Shown in pieces: positions 35,770 to 46,363 of a stretch of DNA of 64,000 nt. Positions within the stretch are counted from its first letter, which is position 1; every line of letters begins with the position of its first letter. The DNA is taken from contig OZ025244.1 in NCBI GenBank assembly GCA_964019155.1, forward strand, positions 48,489,969 through 48,553,968, read 5' to 3'. Source of the DNA: Osedax fenrisi (Eukaryota; Annelida; Polychaeta; Sabellida; Siboglinidae). The notes under the pieces are model-generated. The model was not told where the DNA came from and did not search any database. It saw only the letters and a list, made by a program, of their open reading frames with translations. The position numbers and the translations under genes are program-made.

Positions 35770-37812
35770 TTATAAATTTCTGTTAAAAAAAAGTTGTTTG
35801 TCAAAACAGATTTTGTTTATTTTATTTTTAAAAGATGAAACAGATACAGATTTTATTATATCATTATTTAATGAATTCCATATATTAACTGATCTATTAT
35901 TAATTATATTTTTAATTTTATTATCATAATTATGTATTACGTTTAATTTTTTACAATTAACTCTAGTTCTACAATTATTCGAAATGTTAAGAATATCAGA
36001 TATATTTATATCTGTATAATTATTTGAAATTTTAAAAATTGTAGTTAGATATATTTTTAATCTTCTAAGTTCAAGTGATTCTAATTTCAAATATACCAAT
36101 CTCTCTATATATGATTTATAATTAATATTTGATGAGTTTTTATATCCTACGCATCTTGTAATTAATCGTCTAGTAAATAATCTCTGAACTCTTTCAATGT
36201 GGTCTATGAGACTACGAAATTTACTAACCTTTGAAAAAGGTGACCCAATTATGGATGCATATTCTAAAATTGGTCTGCAATAAATTGTATATGCATTTAA
36301 TAATGCTCTAGGGGATTTTGTAGTAATGCATCTAAAAATTGAATTCAGAGAAAAATAAGCTTTTTTACAAATATAATCAATATGTTTATTAAATAAAATG
36401 TTATTTTCAAATATTATTCCTAAATCTTTATAAAAAGTAACGTTTTCTAATTGAATATTATTTATAAAATATGTTGATGGAGTTACCTTCCCTAAAATCA
36501 TAACTTCACATTTTGATGATGAAATATTTAATTGCCATTTATTTGCCAATTGTGAAAATAAATTTAAATCATTTTGTAAAAGAAATCTTTCACTCTCAGA
36601 TGCGTAAGAAAAATATATTTTTGTATAATCGGCAAATAAAACAATATGAATTTTTGAAGAGAATATACTAGGAAGATCATTAATATATATATATATAATA
36701 AAAATAAAATTGGACCTAAAACCGATCCTTGTGGTACTCCAGATTTTACAATAGAACTATTTGAAAAATAATTTTCAACCCGTGTAATTTGAGATCTATT
36801 CGATAACAAATTATAAAACCATTTTATTATTTTATTAGATATACCGTATGATTTTAATTTAAATAATAGTTTTTCATGAGAAACAACATCAAAAGCTTTT
36901 GCAAAATCAATATATATTATATCTACACATTTTGTATTATTCATTATACCAAAAAATTGTAAATTGTAATTCTGTAGATTTTCCACTTATAAAACCATAT
37001 TGATATTTTGTTAATAAATTATTAGATTTTAAATAACAAATTAATTGTTTAGAAATAATACGTTCTAATACTCTACACATTACACATGTTATTGAAATAG
37101 GCCTATAGTTGTTTGAATTTGATGGTTCACCCTTTTTAAAAATTGGTGTGATTTTTACAAATTTTCGGTATATTACCCGATAATAAAGATGAATTAAAAT
37201 AATATATAAAGGTCTACATAATTCATTAGATAATAATTTTAACATAGAAGATGGTATCCCATCAGTTCCGAAAGTATGTGTAATTTTTAATCTATTTACA
37301 AATATTTTAATTATTTCAAGATTTAAATCAATATTATTCATTTTTGTTTAGTTAAATTATAAAATTCGGGTAAATTTCCATTATCATTTTGTTGAATTTA
37401 ACTAAAATATGAATTTAACGTATTTGCTTTGTCGAGATCTGAAAATAAAATATTATTATTTGATATATCAATTAGAGGATATACTCCAGATTTATATATA
37501 TATATACTCCAGATTTTAAATTTTGTCTTTTTTTCATAAATTTATAAAAATAGTTTATTTTTTGAATTAATTGCATTAATCTCTCTCTTAAAATTTAAAG
37601 ATTCTAATTCTTTGGATAATTTTTTTTTTGCTTCTATCCAATTATATTTATATTGCAAATTAGTTTTAGATTTTCGAAATAAATGTTTTACTTTCTTCTT
37701 CAATTTCAATATATTCTTCGGAAGTACGTTTTTTACCGGTGGTCTTCGAATCCTTATACGGATTCACTTTGATCACTCCGTGTTCGAATACTTTTGTTTG
37801 TACTGGTGCGTA
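35770..37812 (-). pseudogene. Jockey/CR1-like LINE, linker plus RT, copy 2
   Basis: Same architecture and same disabling lesions as copy 1: (TA)n frame break in LYIND at 36683-36696, FADY in place of FADD, and a frame break between the KYQYGF block (37341-36937) and the FAKAFD block (36986-36564). The RT N-terminal ORF starts further upstream than in copy 1 (37341, with TFGTDGIPSSML visible) because copy 2 keeps ATTATTCATTTTTG where copy 1 has ATTATCAAATTTTTG. The C-terminal 259-residue ORF (36549-35770) differs from copy 1 at three residues. Confidence 0.9.
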
Positions 37813-37966
37813 TACGCATATAGGTTAAAGCTACTGGAAAATCTACTGGATATATCCAGTAGCTACAGGAAAGTCTTCGTAACTTTGAGTGATTGAATTG
37901 TTCGAACTAGTACAGCCCATCGTGATGATGTAACGTATATATATACGTTCCCTATATATACTATAT

Positions 37967-38005
<39 letters not shown>

Positions 38006-38160
38006 TGTATACAGTAGTGGATTCTGTTCATTTTATTTTAGTTTATTAACATTTTAATAATAGAAATACATCTTAATAAGTACATCTTAATTCGAAGTCC
38101 TTTAAAAGAAAAAAATAATTTGAATTTTTATTATGAGATTATAAACAAAAAATTCTAATA
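37813..38160. other. Spacer with short (TA)n
   Basis: Counterpart of 10791-11160; the TA tract (37970-38002) is shorter than in copy 1. No gene. Confidence 0.5.
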
Positions 38161-38165
38161 AATTA

Positions 38166-38361
38166 TTATATATATAGAGAGAGAAGGGTGCGGTATCCCA
38201 GGTAAGATACCATCAGGCCGTAGTTTATCCTACATATTTTCTGGTTACGAGCGACGCCATTCGCCGTCATTATTCTCTGTAGCCTTATAGCCGACGCCGC
38301 CTTAAGCTGATGTATCGCCAGCTGTACTATAGTACTTTCTGAACTCAATAAACTATTTTCA

Positions 38362-38366
<5 letters not shown>
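38166..38366 (-). other. Small GC-richer ORF, copy 2
   Basis: Same 66-codon sequence as 11165-11365. 38290-38327 shares 38 bp with 42002-42039. It is preceded by a (TA)n longer than in copy 1. Confidence 0.35.
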
Positions 38367-38396
<30 letters not shown>

Positions 38397-38444
38397 CGTT
38401 TTAATATCTTCATTGGATCATATTATTGTACATAATTTTCATAT

Positions 38445-38569
38445 TTACCTTAGATATTTTGCATTTCACGAATGCCCTCTGCAGTAACTTTAGGTTGCTC
38501 ATGCACCCGTTAGAAACATTTGTGTTTAGTTTCACTTTATTCATATTAATGCAGCCTTCGTACGCTAGG
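38445..38569 (-). other. Exon-like segment, copy 2
   Basis: Counterpart of 11425-11552, with acceptor-like CCCCTAG and donor-like AAG/GTAAAT both kept. It supports nothing beyond recent duplication; function unknown. Confidence 0.25.
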
Positions 38570-38768
38570 GGTACATCACGTGACCGGTGTTGTTACCTGG
38601 GTTGCTTAGGTTACCGAGGTAGCCACATTTAATATCATAGTATACTATAGGATATTGATATATCACATACCTATAGGTTTATTTTCTGATGTACATGTGT
38701 ATAATGTATAAATACACACCATGGTTCTGCAGCATATGCATATGATGGTGTTTATTTATATATTATTT

Positions 38769-38775
<7 letters not shown>

Positions 38776-38806
<31 letters not shown>

Positions 38807-38857
38807 TATCATATATATATATATATATATATATAGAATATAGCTATATATATAGTA

Positions 38858-38902
<45 letters not shown>
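38776..38902. repeat. (TA)n tracts, copy 2
   Basis: Two TA runs framing GAATATAGCTATATATATAGT. Tract lengths differ from copy 1. Confidence 0.9.
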
Positions 38903-38907
<5 letters not shown>

Positions 38908-39014
38908 CGTAATTTACATTCTGGCAGTATACTAGATAATATACTGGCAATAAACTGGCAATATATTATATAATGTATACATTCAATATTGAAATTAATG
39001 GTAGTACTATTTAG

Positions 39015-39589
39015 CAAGTAAATTCAATACAATTTCTAGGAATCTTTATTGATAGTAAAATGATTTGGAAACGGCAACATAATTTTTTTCCAGTAAACTA
39101 TCACGAATAATCGGTATTTTTAAAAAAATCCAAAAATATCTAAAATCGCTTTGAATGGCACATTTAAATTATTGTTGCCATATTTGGAGAAATATTTTTG
39201 ATTCCAATAAGAAATATATAATACAATTACAAAATCGAGCAATAAAATATATATCGTATAAGAATGATACACAGCCATTTTCTGAATTCATGTTCAACAA
39301 AAGGAGCTGGTCATTTGATACTTTAGTCAAATGTAATTCATTAACATTTATATATAGAGGATATAATAATTTATTACCACTTAATATACAATATAGGTTG
39401 AAAAAAAATACTTATAATCCAGCTAAATTTATTCGTGATCCTTCTAGAACATCACGTAACCTGTTTCGATTAACAAGTATTGATGTAAGTCATTGGAATT
39501 ATTTACCTATAGGTAATATAATAAACTATAGTAATATAATTAATTCACCAAATTTAAAAGCATTTACCAGATTATATAAACGTCTTTAA
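39015..39589 (+). pseudogene. Second LINE tail, copy 2 (longer)
   Basis: As 12000-12524 but with the 16-codon segment CNSLTFIYRGYNNLLPL retained (39334-39381), giving a 144-residue C-terminal ORF (39155-39589). The upstream VNSIQFLGIFIDSKMIWKR piece (39019-39075) is in another frame. It is the ancestral state of the element in this locus. Confidence 0.8.
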
Positions 39590-40306
39590 TTAAGAATTTA
39601 TATATTTTTTTTTATATATTTTTAATTTTATACATATTTTAATTTTATTATATCTTACATATTTTTTTCATTTACCTTTTATCATGTTACAATTATATAT
39701 TATTTTATTAAACATGATGAGTTAGAGATAAAGTTTCGTTTTATATTTGTATTTGATATTGTTATTCAAAAATATTATTAATTTATAAAAATTGTACATT
39801 AATAATATATTATTATTATTATTATTTAAAAAAAAAAACAAAAAAACAATTAAAATAGTCTTTCTATAATGTCATTATTATTTTTTTAAATTAAGTTATA
39901 ATTAATATTATTATAATTAATGTTATTGTATTATTATTTAAAATAAACAACAACAAAAATAAATTATAATTGTTGTTTTATATATATGTATATTTTATAT
40001 TTGTATTTTATATTTGTTTTTTATCATCGAAACTTTACTCTAAACATATATACCTCGATAAGCTATTCTTGCTTCTGTATCTACTCGGATATTATTATAT
40101 TAGTATTATATATATATAATATAATATAATATCGTATATATAAAATAACTAAAGTATACTTTAGCTATTTTTCAGAATTTTTCGATATATTTTAAAATAT
40201 ATATATATATATACATAAGTTTATAGATGAACAAAGTGTAATGTGTTCGATAGGCTTCAAGGGAACTCTATAGAGTTTATATAGTATACTATACTAAATA
40301 TATATA

Positions 40307-40344
<38 letters not shown>
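39590..40344. other. AT-rich spacer with (TA)n, copy 2
   Basis: Counterpart of 12525-13300. A TA run at 40313-40344 directly abuts the 3' end of the decayed gene. No gene. Confidence 0.6.
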
Positions 40345-40347
<3 letters not shown>

Positions 40348-41215
40348 AGTAGGTCAACTGACAATGTAGAATCATGACCGCGCAAAGGGAATAAGTGAAT
40401 TTTATCGAATTTCCACTTGTGTACGTCGGCGATGAAGAGCTGTTGCTCGCGAGTGGTCGCGTTCGCCGCAGTTCTACCCCACTTTACGAGGATCGGCTTC
40501 TTGCTCTGGCTCGGCGGGTAGTATTTCCTAATCGCGTTCCTTATGAAGTTGATGAATTTCGGACGGCTTTTGCTCGTCGGATGGGGTTGTTCGACGACGC
40601 GGTGTTCAGCTGATTTCGCGGCGGTTTCCTTGGTTCTGAAAGTCGGCGGTTTTAAACTTTTCGAGGTCGACGGTCGATCGACTGATTGCAGTCTTTTGGG
40701 AACGACGCTCCGCCAAGTGGAACCACTGATATCTAGAGGTCTGGCGAAAGTATCGGTATTAATGGTGTTAGATAAATAAGGTGTTATATTAAACCTCTTC
40801 TTCTGTGAGTTGTCCTGTTTATCGACGACCTTCGGGTCTAGTAAAGGTCGCGACTTCTTTTCCATCGCGACACTAGAATTCGCCGCCGCGCGTTGATCGT
40901 CGACGATGGGAGTACACTGTTTCTGAGGGGTGCGATCATCTCCAGTTCGGTGGCAACGTCTTTCAATCTCTCCGCGATTCCGACGAACGCATCGAAACCA
41001 TCCTTTTCCGTCTTCTTCTTCTTGTCGCTAGCCGCGAGCAGCATCAGACCCGGTAGTATCTGATCGTTTCGCGGCTTCGGTACTTCGAACGGGGATTTAT
41101 CAGCGACGGCATAGGATTTGCCGCATTCGGCGGTTGTTGATCCGGATTGATTAGCGTCAAACCGGGAATGAGTTCCGAGGTGTGACGTTGCGGTACACTG
41201 TCAGTATATTCATAT
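40345..41215 (-). pseudogene. GC-rich decayed gene block I (unknown protein)
   Basis: The minus strand carries long coding-like stretches in shifting frames: ELIPGLTLINPDQQPP (about 41190-41110), then ILPGLMLLAASDKKKK with GFDAFVGIAERLKDVATELE (41075-40945), then MEKKSRPLLDPKVVDKQDNS (40865) through FINFIRNAIRKYYPPSQSK to GHDSTLSVDLL and into (TA)n. Two frame breaks, near 41100 and 40930, disable it. Residues are polar and basic with a possible coiled-coil segment (ERLKDVATELE). The 184-codon last ORF has no recognised domain. GC content is close to normal while the flanks are AT-rich. Host gene, domesticated element or old viral insertion are all possible; nothing seen decides between them. 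The upstream half (40559 onward) is missing from copy 1. Confidence 0.55.
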
Positions 41216-41564
41216 TGGTATACCAGCTATATATAGCTATATATTACTATATAGTAGATACATATAGTGTGTAGAGTATATCCTATAGGAAGCCGGTAGT
41301 TGTATTACGTTCTACAGTATTTTGAGATATATAAGAAAATCACTGAATTCATATCGATCTACAAATTTAGTAAAATAAATATATATAATAATATATATTG
41401 CATTAGTATATATATATTATTTGAATTAAATTTATTCAAAAATATGTAATATTAATCCCTCAAAAGTAGCATATATATATGCTAATTTTAAGGGATGAAT
41501 ATTAAATTTAATATATATATACATATATATAATGTATATATATTTATATATACAAATACAAAAA
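41216..41564. other. AT-rich interruption within the GC-rich cluster
   Basis: TA-rich DNA with an AGCATATATATATGCT palindrome and AATTAAATTT words. It splits two coding-like blocks and may be an intron or an insertion; no splice sites could be assigned. Short ORFs running through it are mixtures of AT-rich sequence and block II. Confidence 0.4.
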
Positions 41565-42039
41565 TTATTTTGGTTGGCCTCACCTTCGCGACATTCTATT
41601 TCCTCCGAAATCTGCTTGAAGGTTTTCGTTGTAGTATTCGTAATTCTAGAACCTTCTCCTTCCACTACAGTCTCCAGCGCGAATAGATACGCTTGTTTAG
41701 CTCGCCTTTTACATATCCACGACCACGGGTCAGTTCTCCAGTCGGTTTCTTCGTCGACATCCTTCGTTCCGCTGACCGCTACTCGTTGCCATGGTTTCCG
41801 GATACACGACCAGCCTATCTTTCTGATCTTCGAGCGCTTTCACTATGGTCTTAGCGCAGTCCTTGACCGGGGGTTAACGCTAACACCCGTTACGCATGGT
41901 TAGCGCGGTGTTAGGCTCGCTGACCACTTCACGCTTGACCGCGTACTGAGATTTAGGCCACTCCCCGTACGTTTAGGCGATATTCCTCCGTACCTAAACC
42001 TGCCGACACCGCCTTAAGCTGATGTATCGCCAGCTGTAC
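41565..42039 (-). pseudogene. GC-rich decayed gene block II
   Basis: Minus-strand pieces in order: EWPKSQYAVKREVVSEPNTA with a stop after MRNGC (41965-41890), KDCAKTIVKALEDQKDRLVV (41870-41805), then in a shifted frame TKDVDEETDWRTDPWSWICK and AYLFALETVVEGEGSRITNT, ending CREGEA (41765-41580). It has the amino-acid balance of a real protein but at least two frame breaks. 42002-42039 recurs at 11289 and 38290. Product unknown. Confidence 0.5.
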
Positions 42040-42354
42040 GACGTACAATGTACGTCCTCCACGGAAAGTATTACTCCTAGTATAATTTCTTGTTCTCTCT
42101 TTTGAGAGTCAAAAACGTCAAGCAAGATGTTGCGAATATTGTTCACATTCTTTACTGACAAACCGGTCAGCGCACATCTTACATTGTATTCCAGCCTAAA
42201 GTTTTGAAATAACTGATTCGTATAGAATTGTATGTTTTTCAGTTCCGAATTGCGTAAGATCAGTAATAATGTCTTCGTCTTTCTTCGCTGGTTCCACTGC
42301 ATCAGCACTGTTTGATGGTACATCTGTCTTTGTTATAGAATCATCGGTGGGTGC
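42040..42354 (-). pseudogene. GC-rich decayed gene block III, with a single satellite-like unit
   Basis: The minus strand reads PAPTDDSITKTDVPSNSADA and KKDEDIITDLTQFGTEKHTI up to a stop in the SVISKL region (42345-42195), then in another frame RLEYNVRCALTGLSVKNVNN and DVFDSQKREQEIIL (42190-42075). 42190-42236 contains one diverged unit of the 44-bp satellite embedded in this coding-like context. 42053-42190 is a diverged paralogue of 42924-43060. Unknown protein. Confidence 0.55.
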
Positions 42355-42890
42355 TGGAGGCACAGGCACACGTTCGTTGTGTATGGAACCGGCTTTCAGA
42401 AGGTTCATCATCAGCGATGTTAAAAGGCATATCGTTGATGGTAGGCGAGTTACTGTTAATTTGAGGTGGTGGTGGTTTCGTATGTCCGGCATCATTACGA
42501 TAGTCTCGCAAACTTTCTCCCGAGATTCTGCCCAGCTGCAGGAAATCTTGCGGTTTCGAATTCTTGAAGAGATTCCACTCTCGAGTAGAAAAGTAGCATC
42601 GGCGCAAGCGAGGGCAAATATAAAAGTTTGGGAAATAAACCGTGTACCGAAAAGAAACCGCACCCCGAAAAGGAAATCAAAAGTTGCCTAGTTGACGAGA
42701 TCTTCGTTAGCCAATCGAATTCCATTGAAGTGGTGAATTAGTCGCTAACCTTCAGTGTATACTTCAATATATATACGTCGCTCATTATCGCGCTTGATAT
42801 ATTCGCTTCGTGTGATATTAATTGCGCGGCCAGATTCGCGATGCTCGTACGTATATCCACGAGTATCCTGACGCATTCCGTTTTATCTTC
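42355..42890 (+). repeat. Left arm of inverted repeat, complete (copy 2)
   Basis: A 536-bp arm, reverse complement of 44308-44843 with few mismatches. Outer edge TGGAGGCACAGGC, inner edge TTTTATCTTC. The minus strand codes for EWNLFKNSKPQDFLQLGR, PPPPQINSNSPTINDMPF and, in another frame nearer the centre, SDVYILKYILK-type sequence. The arms are copies of gene sequence and show no transposon-like termini. Confidence 0.95.
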
Positions 42891-43060
42891 CTCGATATCA
42901 GCTTCCTCGTCGATACGTATTCGCCCCGAGGACGACGGAAAGTATTACTCCTAAGTATAATCTCAGGTTCTCTCTTTTGAGAGTCAAAAACGGAAATTAA
43001 GATGATGCGAATATTGTTCACATTCTTTACTTTCAAACCGGTCAGCGCATGTCTTACATT
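42891..43060 (-). pseudogene. Decayed coding segment next to the satellite, copy 2
   Basis: Same as 13761-13930: VKNVNNIRIILISVFDSQKR on the minus strand, running directly into the satellite. It is a diverged paralogue of the segment at 42053-42190. Confidence 0.5.
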
Positions 43061-44297
43061 GAATTCAAGCCTAGAGTTTTGATATCATTGATTCGTATAG
43101 CATTGTATTCCAGCCTAGAGTTTTGATATCACTGATTCGTATATAATTGTATTCCAGCCTAGAGTTTTGATATCACAGATTCGTATAGAATTGTATTCAA
43201 GCCTAGAGTTTTGATATCACAGATTCGTATAGAATTGTATTCCATCCTAGAGTTTTTAAATCACGGATTCGTATAGTATTGTATTCCAGCCTAGAGTTTT
43301 GAAATCACAGATTCGTATAGAATTATATTCCAGCCTAGAGTTTTGATATCACATATTCGTATAGAATTGTATTCCAGCCTAGAGTTTTGATATCACTGAT
43401 TCGTATAGAATTGTATTCCAGCCTAGAGTTTTGATATCACTGATTCGTATAGAATTGTATTCCAGCCTAGAGTTTTGATATCACTGATTCGTATAGAATT
43501 GTATTCCAGCATAGAGTTTTGATATCACTGATTCGTATAGAATTGTATTCCAGCCTAGAGTTTTGATATCACTGATTCGTATAGAATTGTATTCCAGCCT
43601 AGAGTTTTGATATCACTGATTCGTATAAAATTGTATTCCAGCCTAGAGTTTTGATATCACAGATTCGTATAGAATTGTATTCAAGCCTAGAGTTTTGATA
43701 TCACAGATTCGTATAGAATTGTATTCCATCCTAGAGTTTTGATATCACTGATTCGTATAGAATTGTATTCCAGCCTAGAGTTTTGATATCACAGATTCGT
43801 ATAGAATTGTATTCAAGCCTAGAGTTTTGATATCACAGATTCGTATAGAATTGTATTCCATCCTAGAGTTTTGATATCACTGATTCGTATATAATTGTAT
43901 TCCAGCCTAGAGTTTTGATATCACAGATTCGTATAGAATTGTATTCAAGCCTAGAGTTTTGATATCACAGATTCGTATAGAATTGTATTCCATCCTAGAG
44001 TTTTGATATCACTGATTCGTATAGAATTGTATTCCAGCCTAGAGTTTTGATATTACAGATTCGTATAGAATTGTATTCAAGCCTAGAGTTTTGATATCAC
44101 AGATTCGTATAGAATTGTATTCCATCTTAGAGTTTTTAAATCACGGATTCGTATAGAATTGTATTCCAGCCTAGAGTTTTGAAATCACAGATTCGTATAG
44201 AATTGTATTCCAGCCTAGAGTTTTGATATCACAGACTCGTATAGAATTGTATTCCAGCCTAGAGTTTTGATATCACAGACTCGTATAGAATTGTATG
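43061..44297. repeat. 44-bp satellite, about 28 units (copy 2)
   Basis: Same 44-bp unit as copy 1 but about 1.24 kb long. From about 43633 to 44125 four successive 132-bp higher-order units repeat the order TCCAGCC, TCAAGCC, TCCATCC. Most substitutions are confined to those three positions and to CAC(A/T)GATTCG. It has sharp ends: left in GTCTTACATTGAATTC, right in AATTGTATGTCCTGCCGACG, the latter shared with copy 1. Confidence 0.95.
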
Positions 44298-44307
44298 TCC
44301 TGCCGAC

Positions 44308-44843
44308 GAAGATAAAACGGAATGCGTCAGGATAATCCCGGATATACGTACGAGCATCGCGAATCTGGCCGCGCAATTAATATCACACGAAGCGAATATA
44401 TCGAGCGCGATAATGAGTGACGTATATATACTGAAGTATATACTGAAGGTTAGCGACGAGTTCACCGCTTCAATGGAATTCGATTGGCTAACGAAGATCT
44501 CGTCAACTAGGCAACTTTTGATTTCCTTTTCGGGGTGCGGTTTCTTTTCGGTACACGGTTTATTTCCCGAACTTTTCCGTTTGCCCTCGCTCGCGCCGCT
44601 GCTACTTTTCTACTCGAGAGTAGAAGCTCTTCAAGAATTCGAAACCGCAAGATTTCCTGCAGCTGGGCAGAATCTCGGGAGAAAGTTTGCGAGACTATCG
44701 TAATGATGCCGGACATACGAAATCACCACCACCTCAAATTAACAGTAACTAGCCTACCATCAACGATATGCCTTTTAACATCGCTGATGATGAAACTTCT
44801 GAAAGCCGGTTCCATACACAACGAATGTGTGCCTGTGCCTCCA
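44308..44843 (+). repeat. Right arm of inverted repeat, complete (copy 2)
   Basis: 536 bp, pairs with 42355-42890 across about 1.4 kb. The plus strand is coding-like from DKTECVRI through FTASMEFDWLTKISSTR, then the frame is lost in the GGTGCGGTTTCTTTTCGGT stretch, and STREW-type sequence resumes in a third frame. The minus strand of the same arm also has an open basic frame ending KRNRTPKRKSKVA (44716-44507); which strand was originally used near 44550 is unclear. Confidence 0.9.
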
Positions 44844-45065
44844 TGATATCTTCATCGTCGTTCTCTATTCCTAAATACTCAATATTCATGGTGGTCGTAG
44901 TTTTGATCATTTGTTCCTCGTTCGACCCCGAACCTTGTACCAAGGAAGCGTGTACCCGAAGGCTAGTGGAGTGTATAAAGGTTGTGACCGAAGTGACAAT
45001 ATTGTACTGGCTAATTCGGGATGCAAGTGCAGTCGCACGCATTGCGTGCGACGCCCGAATTAGCT
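44844..45065 (-). pseudogene. GC-rich decayed coding fragment beyond the arm, copy 2
   Basis: Counterpart of 14965-15186: the minus strand reads LASRISQYNIVTSVTTF and NEEQMIKTTTTMNIEYLG, open from 45042 to the arm. It ends in the same strong palindrome (45009-45065), after which GC content falls. Confidence 0.45.
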
Positions 45066-45221
45066 AGACGGTAAACATATTATGTAATAATTAACTTGAA
45101 CTATATATTGGACGCGTATGGAAAGTTCCATACGCGACACATAACAGTTACGACCATTTAATGTTAGTGCCCATATTAGGTTACTTTCCCCTATACTTAT
45201 ACATAAATCTGATAATAATAA

Positions 45222-45257
<36 letters not shown>

Positions 45258-46265
45258 GTAATATATACATATAGTAAATGTATATTAATATATGGTTATA
45301 TTCACTTGGAGTGGACTGTGGTGTCAATTGTATACCTACTGTCGAATATTCACCATGTGATGTTTACATTAGCCTATAGGTCGTCAGTTATAGAGTGTGC
45401 TATGTACAATGTTAACCATATATTCACATATATTTTATTCAAATTAATTTATATATTAGATTTGAATTATATATGTGTATATTAATAAATTATTAAGTAC
45501 ATATATATCATAGAATTTTAATATCACTATTTTTAATGTATATTATTTTGTTTATGTCTATTTTTACAAATATTTATTAATAATTATTAATTTTTAATAT
45601 ATATCTTATTAATATTTATTTTATTGTATATAATTTTAATTAAGTAGGTATCTCTATAAAATACAGTTTTTCCATAACATATAATCAATATAATCGTTTA
45701 AAAGTTATAGATAACATATATATATGTTATTATATGTGTTATATCTTATTTATATTTATTATTAATAAACCAATCGATACTTAGGTTCGTAATTATATTT
45801 TATTATAATTGTAATCAATACCTATTAGGTTCGTAATCTTTTATCATCACCTACCTAGTGTTCGTAATCTAGATATGTGAGCTTATACCCCTAAACCTTT
45901 ACCCCTAAGCATGTGCCATTAACACACGTGTGTCTACGTGCACGAGTGTGTGGTGTTCAGATGTACATTAACTACCTACTTCCTGTTAATCGTTACCCCC
46001 TATTTCATGTATCCTACCGACACCCATTGGAGGAAGAGGAGTTCACATAGGAGGCAGGCTGTCACTCAAGTTGAGATTCTGGCTGTCACTCGAGAGGACA
46101 TGATAGTGAGGACATGATGAGGACACACCACTCTCTCCGATCTGAGTTCAACCGTTAGTAGGCAATAACATATTAAGTCACTTAATTTATTATCTTTGTT
46201 AATTTTTTTTATAAACTTTAATACATTAACACATTTCATATAACATATTTGATTTTTTAAATATA

Positions 46266-46363
<98 letters not shown>

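Noticed and set aside
42269..42691. 140-codon plus-strand ORF across the left arm
   Set aside because: It is the complement of the more protein-like minus-strand frames in blocks III and the arm; Ser/Val-rich content fits an antisense shadow, although the basic KRNRTPKRKSKVA end leaves some doubt.
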